Shown: piece by piece, positions 15,985-25,443 of the stretch | How positions within the stretch are numbered: the stretch's first letter is position 1 | How the letters are laid out: every line of letters starts with the position of its first letter | Assembly (NCBI RefSeq): GCF_018614975.1 | Contig: NZ_JAGGNR010000003.1 | Span: forward strand, 62,001 to 126,000 | From: Paenibacillus polymyxa | GTDB taxonomy: Bacteria > Bacillota > Bacilli > Paenibacillales > Paenibacillaceae | Length of the DNA stretch: 64,000 nucleotides | Direction: 5' to 3' | Made by a program: the position numbers and the translations under genes | Notes under the pieces: generated by a model | What the model was told of the DNA's origin: nothing | Seen by the model: only the letters and a program-made list of their open reading frames with translations | Databases searched by the model: none

Positions 15985-16022
15985 ATCTCAGCCTCCGGCT
16001 CAGGGAAAACGAATGCGTGCAA

Positions 16023-17477
16023 TTACTTTAGACGTTCAACGAGCGCATCGTATTCCGGGCTTTTTAGGAAGTTGTCGATGGATATATGTTCTGCGTTCGG
16101 CGCAACGGAGCGAGCACGATCGGTTAATATTTGTTGTGTAATGACCACATCTGCATCCGGCGGGATATCACTGATGGCCGTATTGGTCACCGTAACGTCA
16201 ATCCCCTCTGCCTTCATCTTCTTGCGTAGAATGGAAGCGCCCATGGCACTTGACCCCATGCCTGCATCACAGGAGAAAACAATCTTTTTCACATCTGTTT
16301 TCACTGTAGAAGAAGTCATATCTGCGGCTCTGTCTGCTTCACGATGATTAGCCGTAATGCCAGCGTTTGGCACGGTTCCTTGACTCTTCATGTCTTTCAT
16401 CCGACTGGATGCGGACTCCAGATCTTCGTCCTTTTGTTTACCCGTTTTCAGCAACACAGCTGCAATCAGGAAAGAAACGACGGCTGCCACAAGTACCCCT
16501 GCGAGCATCGGCAGGTATCCACCTTTTGGTGTTAAGAGGAAATACGCGATAATACTACCCGGTGATGGTGCCGAAACAAGTCCGGCTCCGGTGAGCATGA
16601 ATGTTAATGTACCTGCGACGCCACCCGCAATTGCGGCAAGAATCAGAATTGGTCTCATCAGAATGTAAGGGAAGTAGATCTCATGAATTCCCCCGAAGAA
16701 ATGAATGATAACGGCACCTGGTGCAGAAGATTTGGCCATTCCGCGTCCGAAGAAGCAGTAAGCAAGCAAGATACCAAGTCCCGGACCCGGGTTCGATTCA
16801 AGCATGTATAATACGGATTGCCCTAATTCTCTTGCTTGATCCGTTGCAATCGGTGTCAGAATCCCGTGGTTGATTGCATTGTTCAGGAACAATACTTTAC
16901 CTGGTTCAATGATTAGGTTGACCAGCGGTAACAAGCCCAGATTCATTAAGCCTTGTACCCCGGCAGACAATACTTTGCTAATCGCTTCTACAGCAGGCCC
17001 GATGCCCAGTAGCGCAATAATTCCCAAGATCCCGCCAATAATACCAGCTGAGAAGTTGTTAACCAGCATTTCAAATCCGGCTCTAATTTTGCCTTCAATG
17101 GATTTATCGAACTTTTTGATGATCCATGCTGCCAGTGGTCCGGCAATCATGGCACCGAGGAACATCGGAATATCACTACCCACGATGACCCCGATGGTCA
17201 TAATGGCACCTACGACACCACCACGCTGACCATGCACCATTGTACCCCCGGTGTAACCAATTAACAGTGGCAGCAAATATTTGATCATCGGATCAACTAG
17301 CTGTGCTAGTGTTTCGTTAGGGAACCAGCCTGTTGGAATAAACATGGCCGTAATTAATCCCCAGGCGATGAACGCTCCCATATTCGGCATGACCATACCA
17401 CTCAGGAATCGGCCAAAACGCTGCACACCTACCCGTAGCCCACCTTTGGAATTGGACGATTGGTCCAAATTACTCAT
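16023..17477 (-). CDS. mtlA: Mannitol-specific PTS permease, enzyme IICB
   Basis: 484-residue membrane permease that imports and phosphorylates mannitol. The IIC domain covers roughly residues 1-340 with many hydrophobic segments and the family block GGIHEIYFPYILM. A charged linker follows, and then a IIB domain with the phosphocysteine in VFSCDAGMGSSAMGAS. The IIA activity is on a separate protein (MtlF), the usual Bacillales arrangement. First gene of the mtl operon, with AAGGAGGATAATACA before the ATG. Confidence 0.96.
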   Translation of the reverse strand: MSNLDQSSNSKGGLRVGVQRFGRFLSGMVMPNMGAFIAWGLITAMFIPTGWFPNETLAQLVDPMIKYLLPLLIGYTGGTMVHGQRGGVVGAIMTIGVIVGSDIPMFLGAMIAGPLAAWIIKKFDKSIEGKIRAGFEMLVNNFSAGIIGGILGIIALLGIGPAVEAISKVLSAGVQGLMNLGLLPLVNLIIEPGKVLFLNNAINHGILTPIATDQARELGQSVLYMLESNPGPGLGILLAYCFFGRGMAKSSAPGAVIIHFFGGIHEIYFPYILMRPILILAAIAGGVAGTLTFMLTGAGLVSAPSPGSIIAYFLLTPKGGYLPMLAGVLVAAVVSFLIAAVLLKTGKQKDEDLESASSRMKDMKSQGTVPNAGITANHREADRAADMTSSTVKTDVKKIVFSCDAGMGSSAMGASILRKKMKAEGIDVTVTNTAISDIPPDADVVITQQILTDRARSVAPNAEHISIDNFLKSPEYDALVERLK

Positions 17478-17543
17478 TGTATTATCCTCCTTGGATCAAG
17501 TGATTATGATTTATGAAAGGGGTATCATTTCTCCCCTGCTGTA

Positions 17544-17636
17544 ATCCTAAGCGAGAATGGTCTCCTGTTCAATGAAATGAAAGCGTACTTTCGTCATGAA
17601 CAATGATGACAACATTAGGTTATGTAATCGTTTTAA
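17544..17636 (-). promoter_or_regulatory. mtlA promoter with upstream palindrome and cre-like box
   Basis: Reading on the minus strand, TTGAAC (17567-17572) and TAGGAT (17544-17549) are 17 bases apart. Just upstream of the -35 is an inverted repeat GAAAG-N4-CTTTC (17579-17592), well placed for an activator such as MtlR. Further upstream TGTAATCGTTTTAA (17623-17636) fits the cre consensus at 13 of 14 positions. The remaining 17478-17897 interval holds only this region and the gcvH terminator. Confidence 0.55.
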
Positions 17637-17794
17637 TCGATGCATAATGGCTGAACCCCTTGGTACACAAGGATTTTCTTGCCTATGACTTTTATCATTT
17701 CCAGAATCATTTTCTAACCTATAGCTTGGTCCAATCAGGTGATTTACATCCACAATCTGCTTCAATCCACATTCAAAACTATTCTTGGAAAGCA

Positions 17795-17830
17795 CAAAAA
17801 AACCTGTGTAAGCATCCGGCTCACACAGGT
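17795..17830 (-). terminator. Intrinsic terminator of gcvH
   Basis: Minus-strand hairpin ACCTGTGTGA/TACACAGGT followed by TTTTTTTG, about 70 bases after the gcvH stop codon. Confidence 0.85.
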
Positions 17831-17897
17831 CGAAACAATATGAAGCTCATATCATTTAATTATAAAATATATGTTAATAAGTACAAGTTCGTTGATA

Positions 17898-18290
17898 CTA
17901 TTCTTCCGTATGTTTCCGATACGCGTCTGCATTCATCAATGTAGACAATGCTGCCGTCAGATCTCCCTCAACACGAATCTCAATCATCCAACCTTCCTCG
18001 TAAGGAGAGCTGTTCACAAGTTCAGGGGAGTCCTGCAACGAATCATTGACTGCAATAATTGAACCTGTGACGGGAGAGAACAAGTCCGAAACTGTTTTGA
18101 CCGATTCGATCGTTCCAATGCTGTCTTCTGCTTTTACATTGGTTTCAAGGTCAGGCAATTCCACAAACACAATGTCACCCAGCTGATGCTGCGCGAACTC
18201 GGTAATGCCAATACGTACAGTATCCTCCCCTACGGTTTGCACCCATTCGTGCTCTTCACTGTACAGGAAATCACTTTTCAATTCGCTCAT
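17898..18290 (-). CDS. gcvH: Glycine cleavage system H protein
   Basis: 130-residue carrier protein that shuttles the aminomethyl group between the P, T and L proteins. The lipoyl attachment motif GTIESVKTVSDL places the modified lysine at residue 65, and the N-terminal EHEWV block is typical. Besides glycine cleavage, H protein acts in lipoate metabolism of Bacillales. It is monocistronic and divergent from gcvT-gcvPA-gcvPB, and so lies outside control of the glycine riboswitch. Confidence 0.97.
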   Translation of the reverse strand: MSELKSDFLYSEEHEWVQTVGEDTVRIGITEFAQHQLGDIVFVELPDLETNVKAEDSIGTIESVKTVSDLFSPVTGSIIAVNDSLQDSPELVNSSPYEEGWMIEIRVEGDLTAALSTLMNADAYRKHTEE

Positions 18291-18359
18291 CGATATCCGC
18301 CTCGCTTTTCATTAAATGAGTGCATGCGTTCTTTGACCTTAACCTTTTTCCCAGAACAT

Positions 18360-18389
18360 AGCGTATGATATTTTTGATTCAAATGTCAA
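18360..18389 (-). promoter_or_regulatory. Candidate gcvH promoter
   Basis: TTGACA (18384-18389) with a weak -10 TACGCT (18360-18365), 18-base spacer, about 70 bases before the gcvH start. The -35 is perfect; the -10 is poor. Confidence 0.4.
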
Positions 18390-18562
18390 GATACCTCACA
18401 ATTTTTTTGATCATCCTGTGCCAAACCCGTAACCTGAATACACTCTTTCTACATATACTGGTGAATATTAGAATAGTAAGCGTAATCTTTTTAAATACAC
18501 GAACAATAAGATTAAAATTATATTAAACATTCGGTTTTTAATCATTTTCTATGATATCGTTC

Positions 18563-18592
18563 TTGACATCGGCAGTGGATTCACGTTTTAAT
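18563..18592 (+). promoter_or_regulatory. Promoter of the glycine riboswitch-gcvT-gcvPA-gcvPB transcript
   Basis: TTGACA at 18563-18568 and TTTAAT at 18587-18592, 18-base spacer (17 for TTTTAA). It lies about 50 bases before the first glycine aptamer. Confidence 0.65.
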
Positions 18593-18644
18593 GAGAGGAG
18601 TAAATGTGTTTATTGGACTATGTTATACCCGCGGATGAATGTAA

Positions 18645-18862
18645 AGGGAGAGATTACCCATGACACCCGATTCGGGATGTACATGAGGTAACGCCGAAGG
18701 AGTAAACCACCGATAAGCGGGGGTGAATCTCTCAGGCAAAAGGACTTTTACGGGACGCAACTCTGGAGAGCATCTATTCGCCCTGTACGGGCGTTATGAT
18801 CACCCAAGGGGAAACCTGCTGCACAATGCCGCGGGGTAACTCTCAGGTACAAGGGACAGAGC
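18645..18862 (+). ncRNA. Tandem glycine riboswitch
   Basis: Two glycine aptamers in series. The first has GGGAGAGATTACCC, the core CGCCGAAGGAGTAAACC and CTCTCAGGCAAAAGGAC. The second starts at CTGGAGAGCATC and has the core CACCCAAGGGGAAACC and ACTCTCAGGTACAAGGGAC. These are the conserved gcvT-motif blocks in the right order and spacing. It precedes gcvT, so glycine would turn on its own degradation. Confidence 0.95.
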
Positions 18863-18915
18863 CTTAGAATACAGCGTGCTACTTGGCATGCCGATTCTTT
18901 GGCCTGTCCTTTTCC
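18851..18915 (+). terminator. Riboswitch expression-platform terminator
   Basis: The end of the second aptamer (AAGGGACAG, 18851-18859) can pair with CTGTCCTTTT (18904-18913), giving a stem followed by T-rich sequence. Use of the aptamer 3' strand in the terminator is how glycine binding would prevent termination. The stretch 18916-19077 is leader with no further gene. Confidence 0.75.
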
Positions 18916-19077
18916 TTTTTCCCAAAAAACGAAAAACAGGATGTAGAACGACGCTGCCATAGCTGCCTTACCATAATTATGTGATGAAATTATCTAGCTG
19001 GAAATTTAAAAATACCCTGGTTCATTGATCCACGATTGTATATCCGGCCGGCTGACGGCCCATGACGAGGTGATTTG

Positions 19078-20214
19078 ATGTCCGATTTGCTTAGAACACC
19101 ACTCTTCCCACTATATCAGCAATATGAAGGCGTACGGTGCATTGATTTTGGAGGCTGGGAGCTCCCGGTACAATTTAGCGGAATCCAGAAAGAACATGAA
19201 GCGGTGCGTGAGCGTGCCGGACTGTTCGATGTATCCCATATGGGCGAATTCACAGTACAGGGTGAACAGGCTGAAGTTTTTTTGCAACAAATGACGACAA
19301 ATGATGTGACCACGCTGGTTCCCGGTCAAGCCCAGTATACCCTGATGTGTTATCCAGATGGCGGTGTGGTGGATGATCTGCTCGTGTATAAGCTGGAAGA
19401 TCAGCATTATATGCTTGTTGTTAACGCCTCGAATATCGACAAGGATTGGGCATGGCTGCAAGAGCACTTGATCCCTGGCGTAAGCATGACCAACGATTCG
19501 GAGCAGACAGCGCTGCTCGCCTTGCAAGGTCCACTGGCTGTAGACATTATCGGGAAAGTTACAGATGCGGATGTAAGCTCGATTGAACCGTTTCGTTTTG
19601 TGCAGGATGCTGAAGTCTGTGGAGTAAAATTACTGTTGTCCCGTACCGGTTATACCGGTGAAGATGGCTTTGAGCTATATGTTCCTGCAGATCAGGCCGC
19701 TGTGGTCTGGAATGGGTTAATGCAAGCCGGTGAAGGTCACGGACTTGTACCCACAGGCCTCGGTGCTCGGGATACACTGCGCTTTGAAGCAAAGCTCCCT
19801 CTGTATGGACAGGAATTGTCGGCAACTATCTCTCCACTCGAAGCTGGCGTAGGTATGTTTGTGAAGCTGAATGCCGGACCTTTTATCGGACACGAAGCCT
19901 TGTTACAGCAAAAAACTGACGGGCCCGCCCGCAAATTGGTCGGCATCGAAGTGCTGGAGCGCGGTATTCCCCGCCCCCACTATCCCATTTATGCCGAAGG
20001 TGTACAGATCGGTGAAGTGACAACAGGCACACAATCACCTACTTTGAAGCGTAATCTGGGGCTTGCCCTCATCGACAGCAAATACGCTGCGCTGGGTACC
20101 CAGCTTGAGATTGAAATCCGGGGCAAGAAACTGAAAGCCGAGGTCGTGAAGACCCCTTTCCATAAACGGACACGTACGTCAAAGACACCTACTCAAGGAG
20201 CTGATCAAGCATGA
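19078..20214 (+). CDS. gcvT: Glycine cleavage system T protein (aminomethyltransferase)
   Basis: 378-residue tetrahydrofolate-dependent aminomethyltransferase that releases ammonia and forms 5,10-methylene-THF from the H-protein-bound intermediate. It carries the folate-binding fold blocks GLFDVSHMGEF near the N terminus and RTGYTGEDGFE in the middle, and normal length. The ATG at 19078 follows GAGGTG; the preceding in-frame TTG is too close to that site. The stop overlaps the gcvPA start by 4 bases. First gene after the glycine riboswitch. Confidence 0.97.
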   Translation: MSDLLRTPLFPLYQQYEGVRCIDFGGWELPVQFSGIQKEHEAVRERAGLFDVSHMGEFTVQGEQAEVFLQQMTTNDVTTLVPGQAQYTLMCYPDGGVVDDLLVYKLEDQHYMLVVNASNIDKDWAWLQEHLIPGVSMTNDSEQTALLALQGPLAVDIIGKVTDADVSSIEPFRFVQDAEVCGVKLLLSRTGYTGEDGFELYVPADQAAVVWNGLMQAGEGHGLVPTGLGARDTLRFEAKLPLYGQELSATISPLEAGVGMFVKLNAGPFIGHEALLQQKTDGPARKLVGIEVLERGIPRPHYPIYAEGVQIGEVTTGTQSPTLKRNLGLALIDSKYAALGTQLEIEIRGKKLKAEVVKTPFHKRTRTSKTPTQGADQA

Positions 20215-21566
20215 GCAAGCACCGTTACATTCCCATGACTGAGCAAGATCAGAGCGCCATGCTCGCAACCATCGGTGTAGATACGCTGGAGGATCTGTTC
20301 CAGGACATTCCGCAGGAGATTCGTTATCAGGGTGAACTGCCCGTTTCCTCCAAACTCGATGAATATGCGCTGACACGTCACATGTCGAAACAAGCTGGCG
20401 CCAACGCCAATTTTGAAACACACGCCAGCTTCCTCGGCGCAGGTATATACGATCATCATGTTCCTTCCGTCATTAATCATGTCATTTCCCGTTCCGAGTT
20501 CTACACTGCCTACACACCTTATCAGCCGGAGATCAGCCAAGGTGAACTGCAGGCCATTTTCGAATTCCAGTCCTACATCTGTGAATTAACAGGCATGGCC
20601 GTAGCCAATGCCAGTATGTATGATGGCGCAACTGCCTTTGCAGAAGCCGGTAATCTGGCCGCAGCGGCAACTCGTCGCAAACAACTCATCGTATCCCGTA
20701 CCGTTCATCCGGAAGCCCGTCAGGTATTGCAGGCATATGCGCACGGACTCCGTCTGGAGATTATCGAGATTGGTTATAAGGATGGCCTCACTGACTGGGA
20801 TGCCCTGCAAGCCGCCATATCGGACGATACCGCTGCTGTCATGATCCAGAGTCCGAACTTCTTTGGTGCTGTGGAAAATGTGAAGCAGGCTGCCGACCTC
20901 GTGCATGCACACAAGGGCCTGCTCGTTGTAAGTGCTAACCCGCTATCGCTGGGTCTGCTGGAAGCCCCAGGCAAGCTGGGTGCCGACATCGTTGTTGGTG
21001 ATGCGCAGCCCCTTGGGATCGCCGCTTCACTCGGCGGCCCGACATGCGGATATTTCGCCGTATCCCAGCCTCATATGCGCCGAATTCCTGGCCGAATTGT
21101 AGGCCAGACAACCGACCGCAACGGCAAGCGCGGTTTTGTACTGACATTGCAAGCACGTGAACAGCATATCCGCCGCGAAAAGGCGACATCCAATATCTGC
21201 TCCAACCAGGCTTTGCTTGCGCTCAGCGCATCTGTATATATGTCCATCATGGGGAAACAAGGAATGATCGACGTAGCCGATCTGAATCTGCAAAAGAGTC
21301 ATTACACCCTGAATACATTAACTGCCATTCCTGGAGTTAGCCTTACTTTTGATGCACCAACATTTAATGAGTTTGTGATTAAGCTTCCTGATGGAACAGA
21401 TGTGGATGCCCTTCAGTTAAAACTGCTGGATGCGGGATTTATTGGTGGCTACGAACTCGGACGTGATTATCCGGAGCTTGCCGGACATATGCTGATTGCT
21501 GTTACCGAACGACGCAGTAAGGAAGAGATTGACGAATTCGCACGAGCATTGGAGGAATCGCTGTGA
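20211..21566 (+). CDS. gcvPA: Glycine decarboxylase P protein, subunit 1
   Basis: 451-residue alpha subunit of the two-chain P protein that, with GcvPB, decarboxylates glycine and loads the aminomethyl group on lipoyl-GcvH. The blocks [16 protein letters not shown] and [14 protein letters not shown] near the N terminus and GGPTCGYFA around residue 280 are family markers. This chain lacks the PLP lysine, as expected. It overlaps gcvT and gcvPB by 4 bases on each side, a tightly coupled operon. Confidence 0.97.
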   Translation: MSKHRYIPMTEQDQSAMLATIGVDTLEDLFQDIPQEIRYQGELPVSSKLDEYALTRHMSKQAGANANFETHASFLGAGIYDHHVPSVINHVISRSEFYTAYTPYQPEISQGELQAIFEFQSYICELTGMAVANASMYDGATAFAEAGNLAAAATRRKQLIVSRTVHPEARQVLQAYAHGLRLEIIEIGYKDGLTDWDALQAAISDDTAAVMIQSPNFFGAVENVKQAADLVHAHKGLLVVSANPLSLGLLEAPGKLGADIVVGDAQPLGIAASLGGPTCGYFAVSQPHMRRIPGRIVGQTTDRNGKRGFVLTLQAREQHIRREKATSNICSNQALLALSASVYMSIMGKQGMIDVADLNLQKSHYTLNTLTAIPGVSLTFDAPTFNEFVIKLPDGTDVDALQLKLLDAGFIGGYELGRDYPELAGHMLIAVTERRSKEEIDEFARALEESL

Positions 21567-23152
21567 CTCAGGAAACAACGACGACAACGACGACAACGAC
21601 AACATCGGTACAAGGACAATCGGAAACAGGTACCTCTGTCTCCACTTCGGTTCAACCTGAGACGTATACAACATTCAGTGCACAGACCCTATCTCCTGCT
21701 CCGGAACAATCATTGATTTTTGAACTCAGCAGCCCTGGGCGTGTCGCTTATTCCCTGCCAGAATGTGACGTTCCTCGTCAGGCTGCCGATACGTTGATTC
21801 CCCGGGAAATGCTGCGTTCGGAAGCTGCGGCACTGCCGGAAGTGTTCGAGGTAGATGTTATCAGGCACTATACTGCGCTGTCCCGTCGCAACTTCGGCGT
21901 AGATAACGGCTTTTATCCACTGGGCTCTTGTACAATGAAATACAACCCAAAGATTAATGAGGATGTAGCCCGTTATAACGGTTTCGCCAAAATCCATCCG
22001 TACCAGCATGAATCCAGCATTCAAGGTGCACTTGAACTGTTATATACGCTGCAAAACGACCTTGCAGGTCTGACAGGTATGGACGCTGTGACTCTGCAAC
22101 CAGCCGCTGGTGCCCATGGAGAATGGACTGGACTCATGATGATTCGTGCCTACCACGAAGGTCGTGGCGAACAACGCACCAAAGTCATCGTGCCTGATTC
22201 CTCTCACGGAACCAACCCGGCGAGTGCTACCGTTGCAGGATTTGAAACTGTGACGATTCCATCCCGCGCAGACGGACTGGTCGATCTGGACGCACTCCGT
22301 TCAGCCGTTGGTTCCGATACGGCAGCATTGATGCTGACGAACCCGAATACACTTGGTTTGTTCGAGAAAGACATTCAGGAGATTGCATCCATCGTACATC
22401 AGGCTGGTGGCTTATTATATTACGATGGCGCGAACTCCAATGCCATTATGGGCATTGCACGTCCGGGTGATATGGGCTTTGACGTGGTGCATCTGAACTT
22501 GCACAAAACAATGAGTACGCCTCATGGCGGCGGTGGACCAGGTGCCGGACCCGTCGGCGTGAAAAGCCGTTTGATTCCGTTCCTGCCTAAACCGATGGTG
22601 ATCAAAAATGATGCTGGTATGTATGTATTCGATCGTGAAGGCGATCAATCCATTGGTCGAGTGAAAGCCTACTACGGCAACTTCGGTATTTTGGTACGTG
22701 CCTATGCCTACATTCGCACCTATGGACCAGAAGGCTTGCGCCGTGTATCTGAGTGTGCGGTACTCAATGCTAACTATATGATGGCCCGTCTCGCACCTTA
22801 CTTCGAGATTCCGTATCCGGGCGTATGCAAACATGAATTCGTTATGTCTGGTCGAGGGCTGAAGCAGTACGGTGTGCGCACACTTGACGTTGCCAAACGA
22901 TTACTTGATTTTGGATATCACCCGCCTACGGTGTACTTCCCGCTCAACGTGGAGGAATGCATCATGATCGAGCCAACGGAAACCGAAAGCAAAGAAACAC
23001 TGGATGGGTTTATTGATACGATGATACGGATTGCCAAAGAAGCGGAAGAGACACCAGAATTGGTACTCAACGCACCTTACGGAACACCGGTTACCCGTCT
23101 CGATGAGACAACCGCGGCCCGCAAACCTGTACTGAACTGCGCGTGCAGTTAA
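21563..23152 (+). CDS. gcvPB: Glycine decarboxylase P protein, subunit 2
   Basis: 529-residue PLP-bearing subunit of glycine decarboxylase. The PLP lysine lies in [20 protein letters not shown]. Family members begin near LIFELSRPGR; here this block starts only at about residue 50, after a low-complexity extension with a run of ten threonines encoded by ACG/ACA repeats. The GTG at 21563 overlaps the gcvPA stop, which supports translation of the extension. The C terminus ends LNCACS. A strong terminator follows. Confidence 0.95.
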   Translation: MTQETTTTTTTTTTSVQGQSETGTSVSTSVQPETYTTFSAQTLSPAPEQSLIFELSSPGRVAYSLPECDVPRQAADTLIPREMLRSEAAALPEVFEVDVIRHYTALSRRNFGVDNGFYPLGSCTMKYNPKINEDVARYNGFAKIHPYQHESSIQGALELLYTLQNDLAGLTGMDAVTLQPAAGAHGEWTGLMMIRAYHEGRGEQRTKVIVPDSSHGTNPASATVAGFETVTIPSRADGLVDLDALRSAVGSDTAALMLTNPNTLGLFEKDIQEIASIVHQAGGLLYYDGANSNAIMGIARPGDMGFDVVHLNLHKTMSTPHGGGGPGAGPVGVKSRLIPFLPKPMVIKNDAGMYVFDREGDQSIGRVKAYYGNFGILVRAYAYIRTYGPEGLRRVSECAVLNANYMMARLAPYFEIPYPGVCKHEFVMSGRGLKQYGVRTLDVAKRLLDFGYHPPTVYFPLNVEECIMIEPTETESKETLDGFIDTMIRIAKEAEETPELVLNAPYGTPVTRLDETTAARKPVLNCACS

Positions 23153-23180
23153 CACTAATTGAATTTCTAATCCATGCTTT

Positions 23181-23217
23181 TGCTGGTGTTAACTACACCA
23201 GCAAGAGCATTTTTTTG
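23181..23217 (+). terminator. Terminator of the gcv operon
   Basis: Hairpin TGCTGGTGT/ACACCAGCA followed by AGAGCATTTTTTT, just after gcvPB. Confidence 0.85.
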
Positions 23218-23273
23218 GCTAGACCTACAGGACCTTTCTCCCCGTACTCCCCTTTATTGCCTATACATTCGCA

Positions 23274-23313
23274 CAAAAAAAAGCCGATATCCACATGATT
23301 CACGGATACCGGC
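23274..23313 (-). terminator. Terminator of the ptsGHI operon
   Basis: Minus-strand hairpin GCCGGTATCC/GGATATCGGC with eight T residues behind it, about 75 bases after the ptsI stop. Confidence 0.85.
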
Positions 23314-23385
23314 AAAATCGCTGCATGAACGCAGCTCATTATCGGAAAAAGAAAAACCTCAAATCCGGAGGATACCCCGGCAAAA

Positions 23386-25098
23386 TTACACTTGAATGCT
23401 TTGAACCAATTCAATGACTTGTTCAGCCGTTTGCATATCCAGAGCTTTAGCAGCCAGTTCCTGCATATCCGCACGGGACAGCTTGGTGATCTGGCTACGA
23501 GCTGGCAGAATGGATGTTGCGCTCATGCTGAACTCATCCAATCCAAGGCCAAGCAGCAATGGAATTGCTGTTTCGTCTCCTGCCATCTCACCGCACATGC
23601 CAACCCATTTGCCTTCACGATGCGCTGCATCGATAACCATTTTAACCAAACGCAAAATGGCCGGGTTGTAAGGCTGGTACAGATACGCTACACGTTCATT
23701 CATACGGTCTGCAGCCATTGTGTATTGAATCAGATCGTTCGTTCCGATACTGAAGAAATCCACTTCTTTGGCAAACTGATCCGCCAGAACTGCAGTCGAA
23801 GGAATTTCGACCATGATTCCGAGTTGAATGCTGTCCGAAACAGCAATACCTTCAGCAACCAGCTTTTCTTTCTCTTCGAGCAAGACAGCTTTTGCTTCAC
23901 GGAATTCACCGAGTGTTGCGATCATTGGGAACATGACACGCAAGTTTCCATGTACGCTTGCACGCAGCAATGCACGCAATTGTGTACGGAAGATATCCAG
24001 ACGGTCCAGACACAGACGAACTGCACGGAAGCCGAGGAATGGATTCATTTCCTTTGGCAGATCCAGGTATGGAAGCTCTTTGTCTCCACCGATGTCGAGT
24101 GTACGAACAACGACAGGTTTGCCTTCCATTTTTTCCAGTACGGCTTTGTAAGCATTATACTGAATGTCCTCGGAAGGAAGCTTGTCTCTGCCCATGTACA
24201 GGAACTCGGTACGGTACAAGCCTACAGCCTCGCCGCCGTTCTCCAGAACACCCGTTACATCATTCGGTGTACCAATGTTGGCTGCAAGTTCAACATGAAC
24301 GTTGTCCACCGTTACCGTTGGCTCATCACGCAGTTTTCTCCACTCTGCACGTTGTGCATCATACTGTTCCTGTTTGGCACGGTATTCAGCAATAACTTCA
24401 TCAGTAGGGTTAACCAGTACGTGACCATCCAGACCGTCAACAATAATCATATCGCCTTGTTTCGCTTGAGCCAAAATGTCCTTGGTTCCAACGACAGCCG
24501 GAATTTCAAGAGAGCGAGCCATAATCGCCGAGTGAGAAGTACGACCACCAATGTTGGTTGCAAAACCTTTAACAAATTGACGGTTCAGTTGAGCCGTGTC
24601 GGAAGGCGTCAGATCCTCCGCAAGCACGATCACTTCTTCATTGATCTCAGCCGGACTCATGAAGTCGATACCAAGCAAGTGATTTAGCACTCGTTTGGTA
24701 ACGTCACGCATGTCTGCTGCACGTTCCTGCAGGTATGCACTCTTCATGTTCTCGAACATGGAGATGAATTGAGAAGCCGTTTCGTTCAAAGCAAATTCTG
24801 CATTGATCATTTCATCAGTAATTTTTGCTTTTACCGGATCAATCAGTTCCGGGTCATTCAGAATGAGCAAATGCGAAGCAAAAATCTCAGCTTTTTTCTC
24901 GCCAAGCTCTTGTAAAGTACGCTCTTTGATCGCCTCAAGCTCAGCCTGGGACTTGCCCAGAGCTGAGTCGAGTTTTGCGATCTCTGCGTCAACGTCGTTG
25001 ATTTGGCGTTTTTCTACAGAGTAATCAGGATGCTCCAAGATAAACGCCTTGGCGATAGCAATACCCGCCGAAGCCGCGATCCCGGAGACATTAAGCAT
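23386..25098 (-). CDS. ptsI: Phosphoenolpyruvate-protein phosphotransferase (PTS enzyme I)
   Basis: 570-residue cytoplasmic enzyme that takes phosphate from PEP and passes it to HPr, driving all PTS sugars in this window (mannitol, glucose). The active histidine is His189 in [12 protein letters not shown], and the PEP-binding C-terminal barrel contains the [14 protein letters not shown] block. Normal length. Its start lies inside the end of ptsH (8-base overlap), so the two are translationally coupled. Confidence 0.97.
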   Translation of the reverse strand: MLNVSGIAASAGIAIAKAFILEHPDYSVEKRQINDVDAEIAKLDSALGKSQAELEAIKERTLQELGEKKAEIFASHLLILNDPELIDPVKAKITDEMINAEFALNETASQFISMFENMKSAYLQERAADMRDVTKRVLNHLLGIDFMSPAEINEEVIVLAEDLTPSDTAQLNRQFVKGFATNIGGRTSHSAIMARSLEIPAVVGTKDILAQAKQGDMIIVDGLDGHVLVNPTDEVIAEYRAKQEQYDAQRAEWRKLRDEPTVTVDNVHVELAANIGTPNDVTGVLENGGEAVGLYRTEFLYMGRDKLPSEDIQYNAYKAVLEKMEGKPVVVRTLDIGGDKELPYLDLPKEMNPFLGFRAVRLCLDRLDIFRTQLRALLRASVHGNLRVMFPMIATLGEFREAKAVLLEEKEKLVAEGIAVSDSIQLGIMVEIPSTAVLADQFAKEVDFFSIGTNDLIQYTMAADRMNERVAYLYQPYNPAILRLVKMVIDAAHREGKWVGMCGEMAGDETAIPLLLGLGLDEFSMSATSILPARSQITKLSRADMQELAAKALDMQTAEQVIELVQSIQV

Positions 25099-25366
25099 TA
25101 ATTTCGCCCAACCCTTCGTTAACCATAACGTCAGTCAAAGCTTGAAGAGCTTCCGCTTCGCCTTCACCTTCAACGATGATGCTGATGGTGTCGCCTTGTT
25201 CCAATCCGAGGGAAAGAACACCCAGAATGGATTTCAACGTTACTTTTTTACCGTTAGCTTCTGCAAAGGATTCTGCACCTTTGAATTTGTTTGCTGTATT
25301 AACCAGGGCTGTTGCCGGACGTGCGTGGATACCATCTTCGTCTGTAATTCTGAATGTTTGTTGCAT
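25091..25366 (-). CDS. ptsH: Phosphocarrier protein HPr
   Basis: 91-residue phosphocarrier. His14 in GIHARPA is the PTS phosphorylation site and Ser46 in [11 protein letters not shown] is the HPr kinase site used for CcpA-dependent catabolite control, so both functions are retained. The ATG at 25366 begins the family-typical MQQTF. A reading from 25429 would add 21 residues unlike HPr and is rejected. It lies between ptsG and ptsI. Confidence 0.96.
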   Translation of the reverse strand: MQQTFRITDEDGIHARPATALVNTANKFKGAESFAEANGKKVTLKSILGVLSLGLEQGDTISIIVEGEGEAEALQALTDVMVNEGLGEINA

Positions 25367-25443
25367 TACAATCATCTCACTTTCAGTAGTTTGGTTTAGG
25401 CATTGCATATATTTACACTTGCTTGCCATCGTCGTAACACTTC

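Noticed and set aside
17547-17795. 82-codon minus-strand frame upstream of mtlA
   Set aside because: It covers the mtl promoter, operator and cre-like box; no ribosome site or domain.
18748-18960. 70-codon minus-strand frame
   Set aside because: It lies across the glycine riboswitch, whose structural conservation explains the sequence.
23392-24687. Plus-strand open frame of 431 codons
   Set aside because: Antisense to ptsI, with no family motifs and a His/Phe/Cys-rich composition typical of shadow frames.
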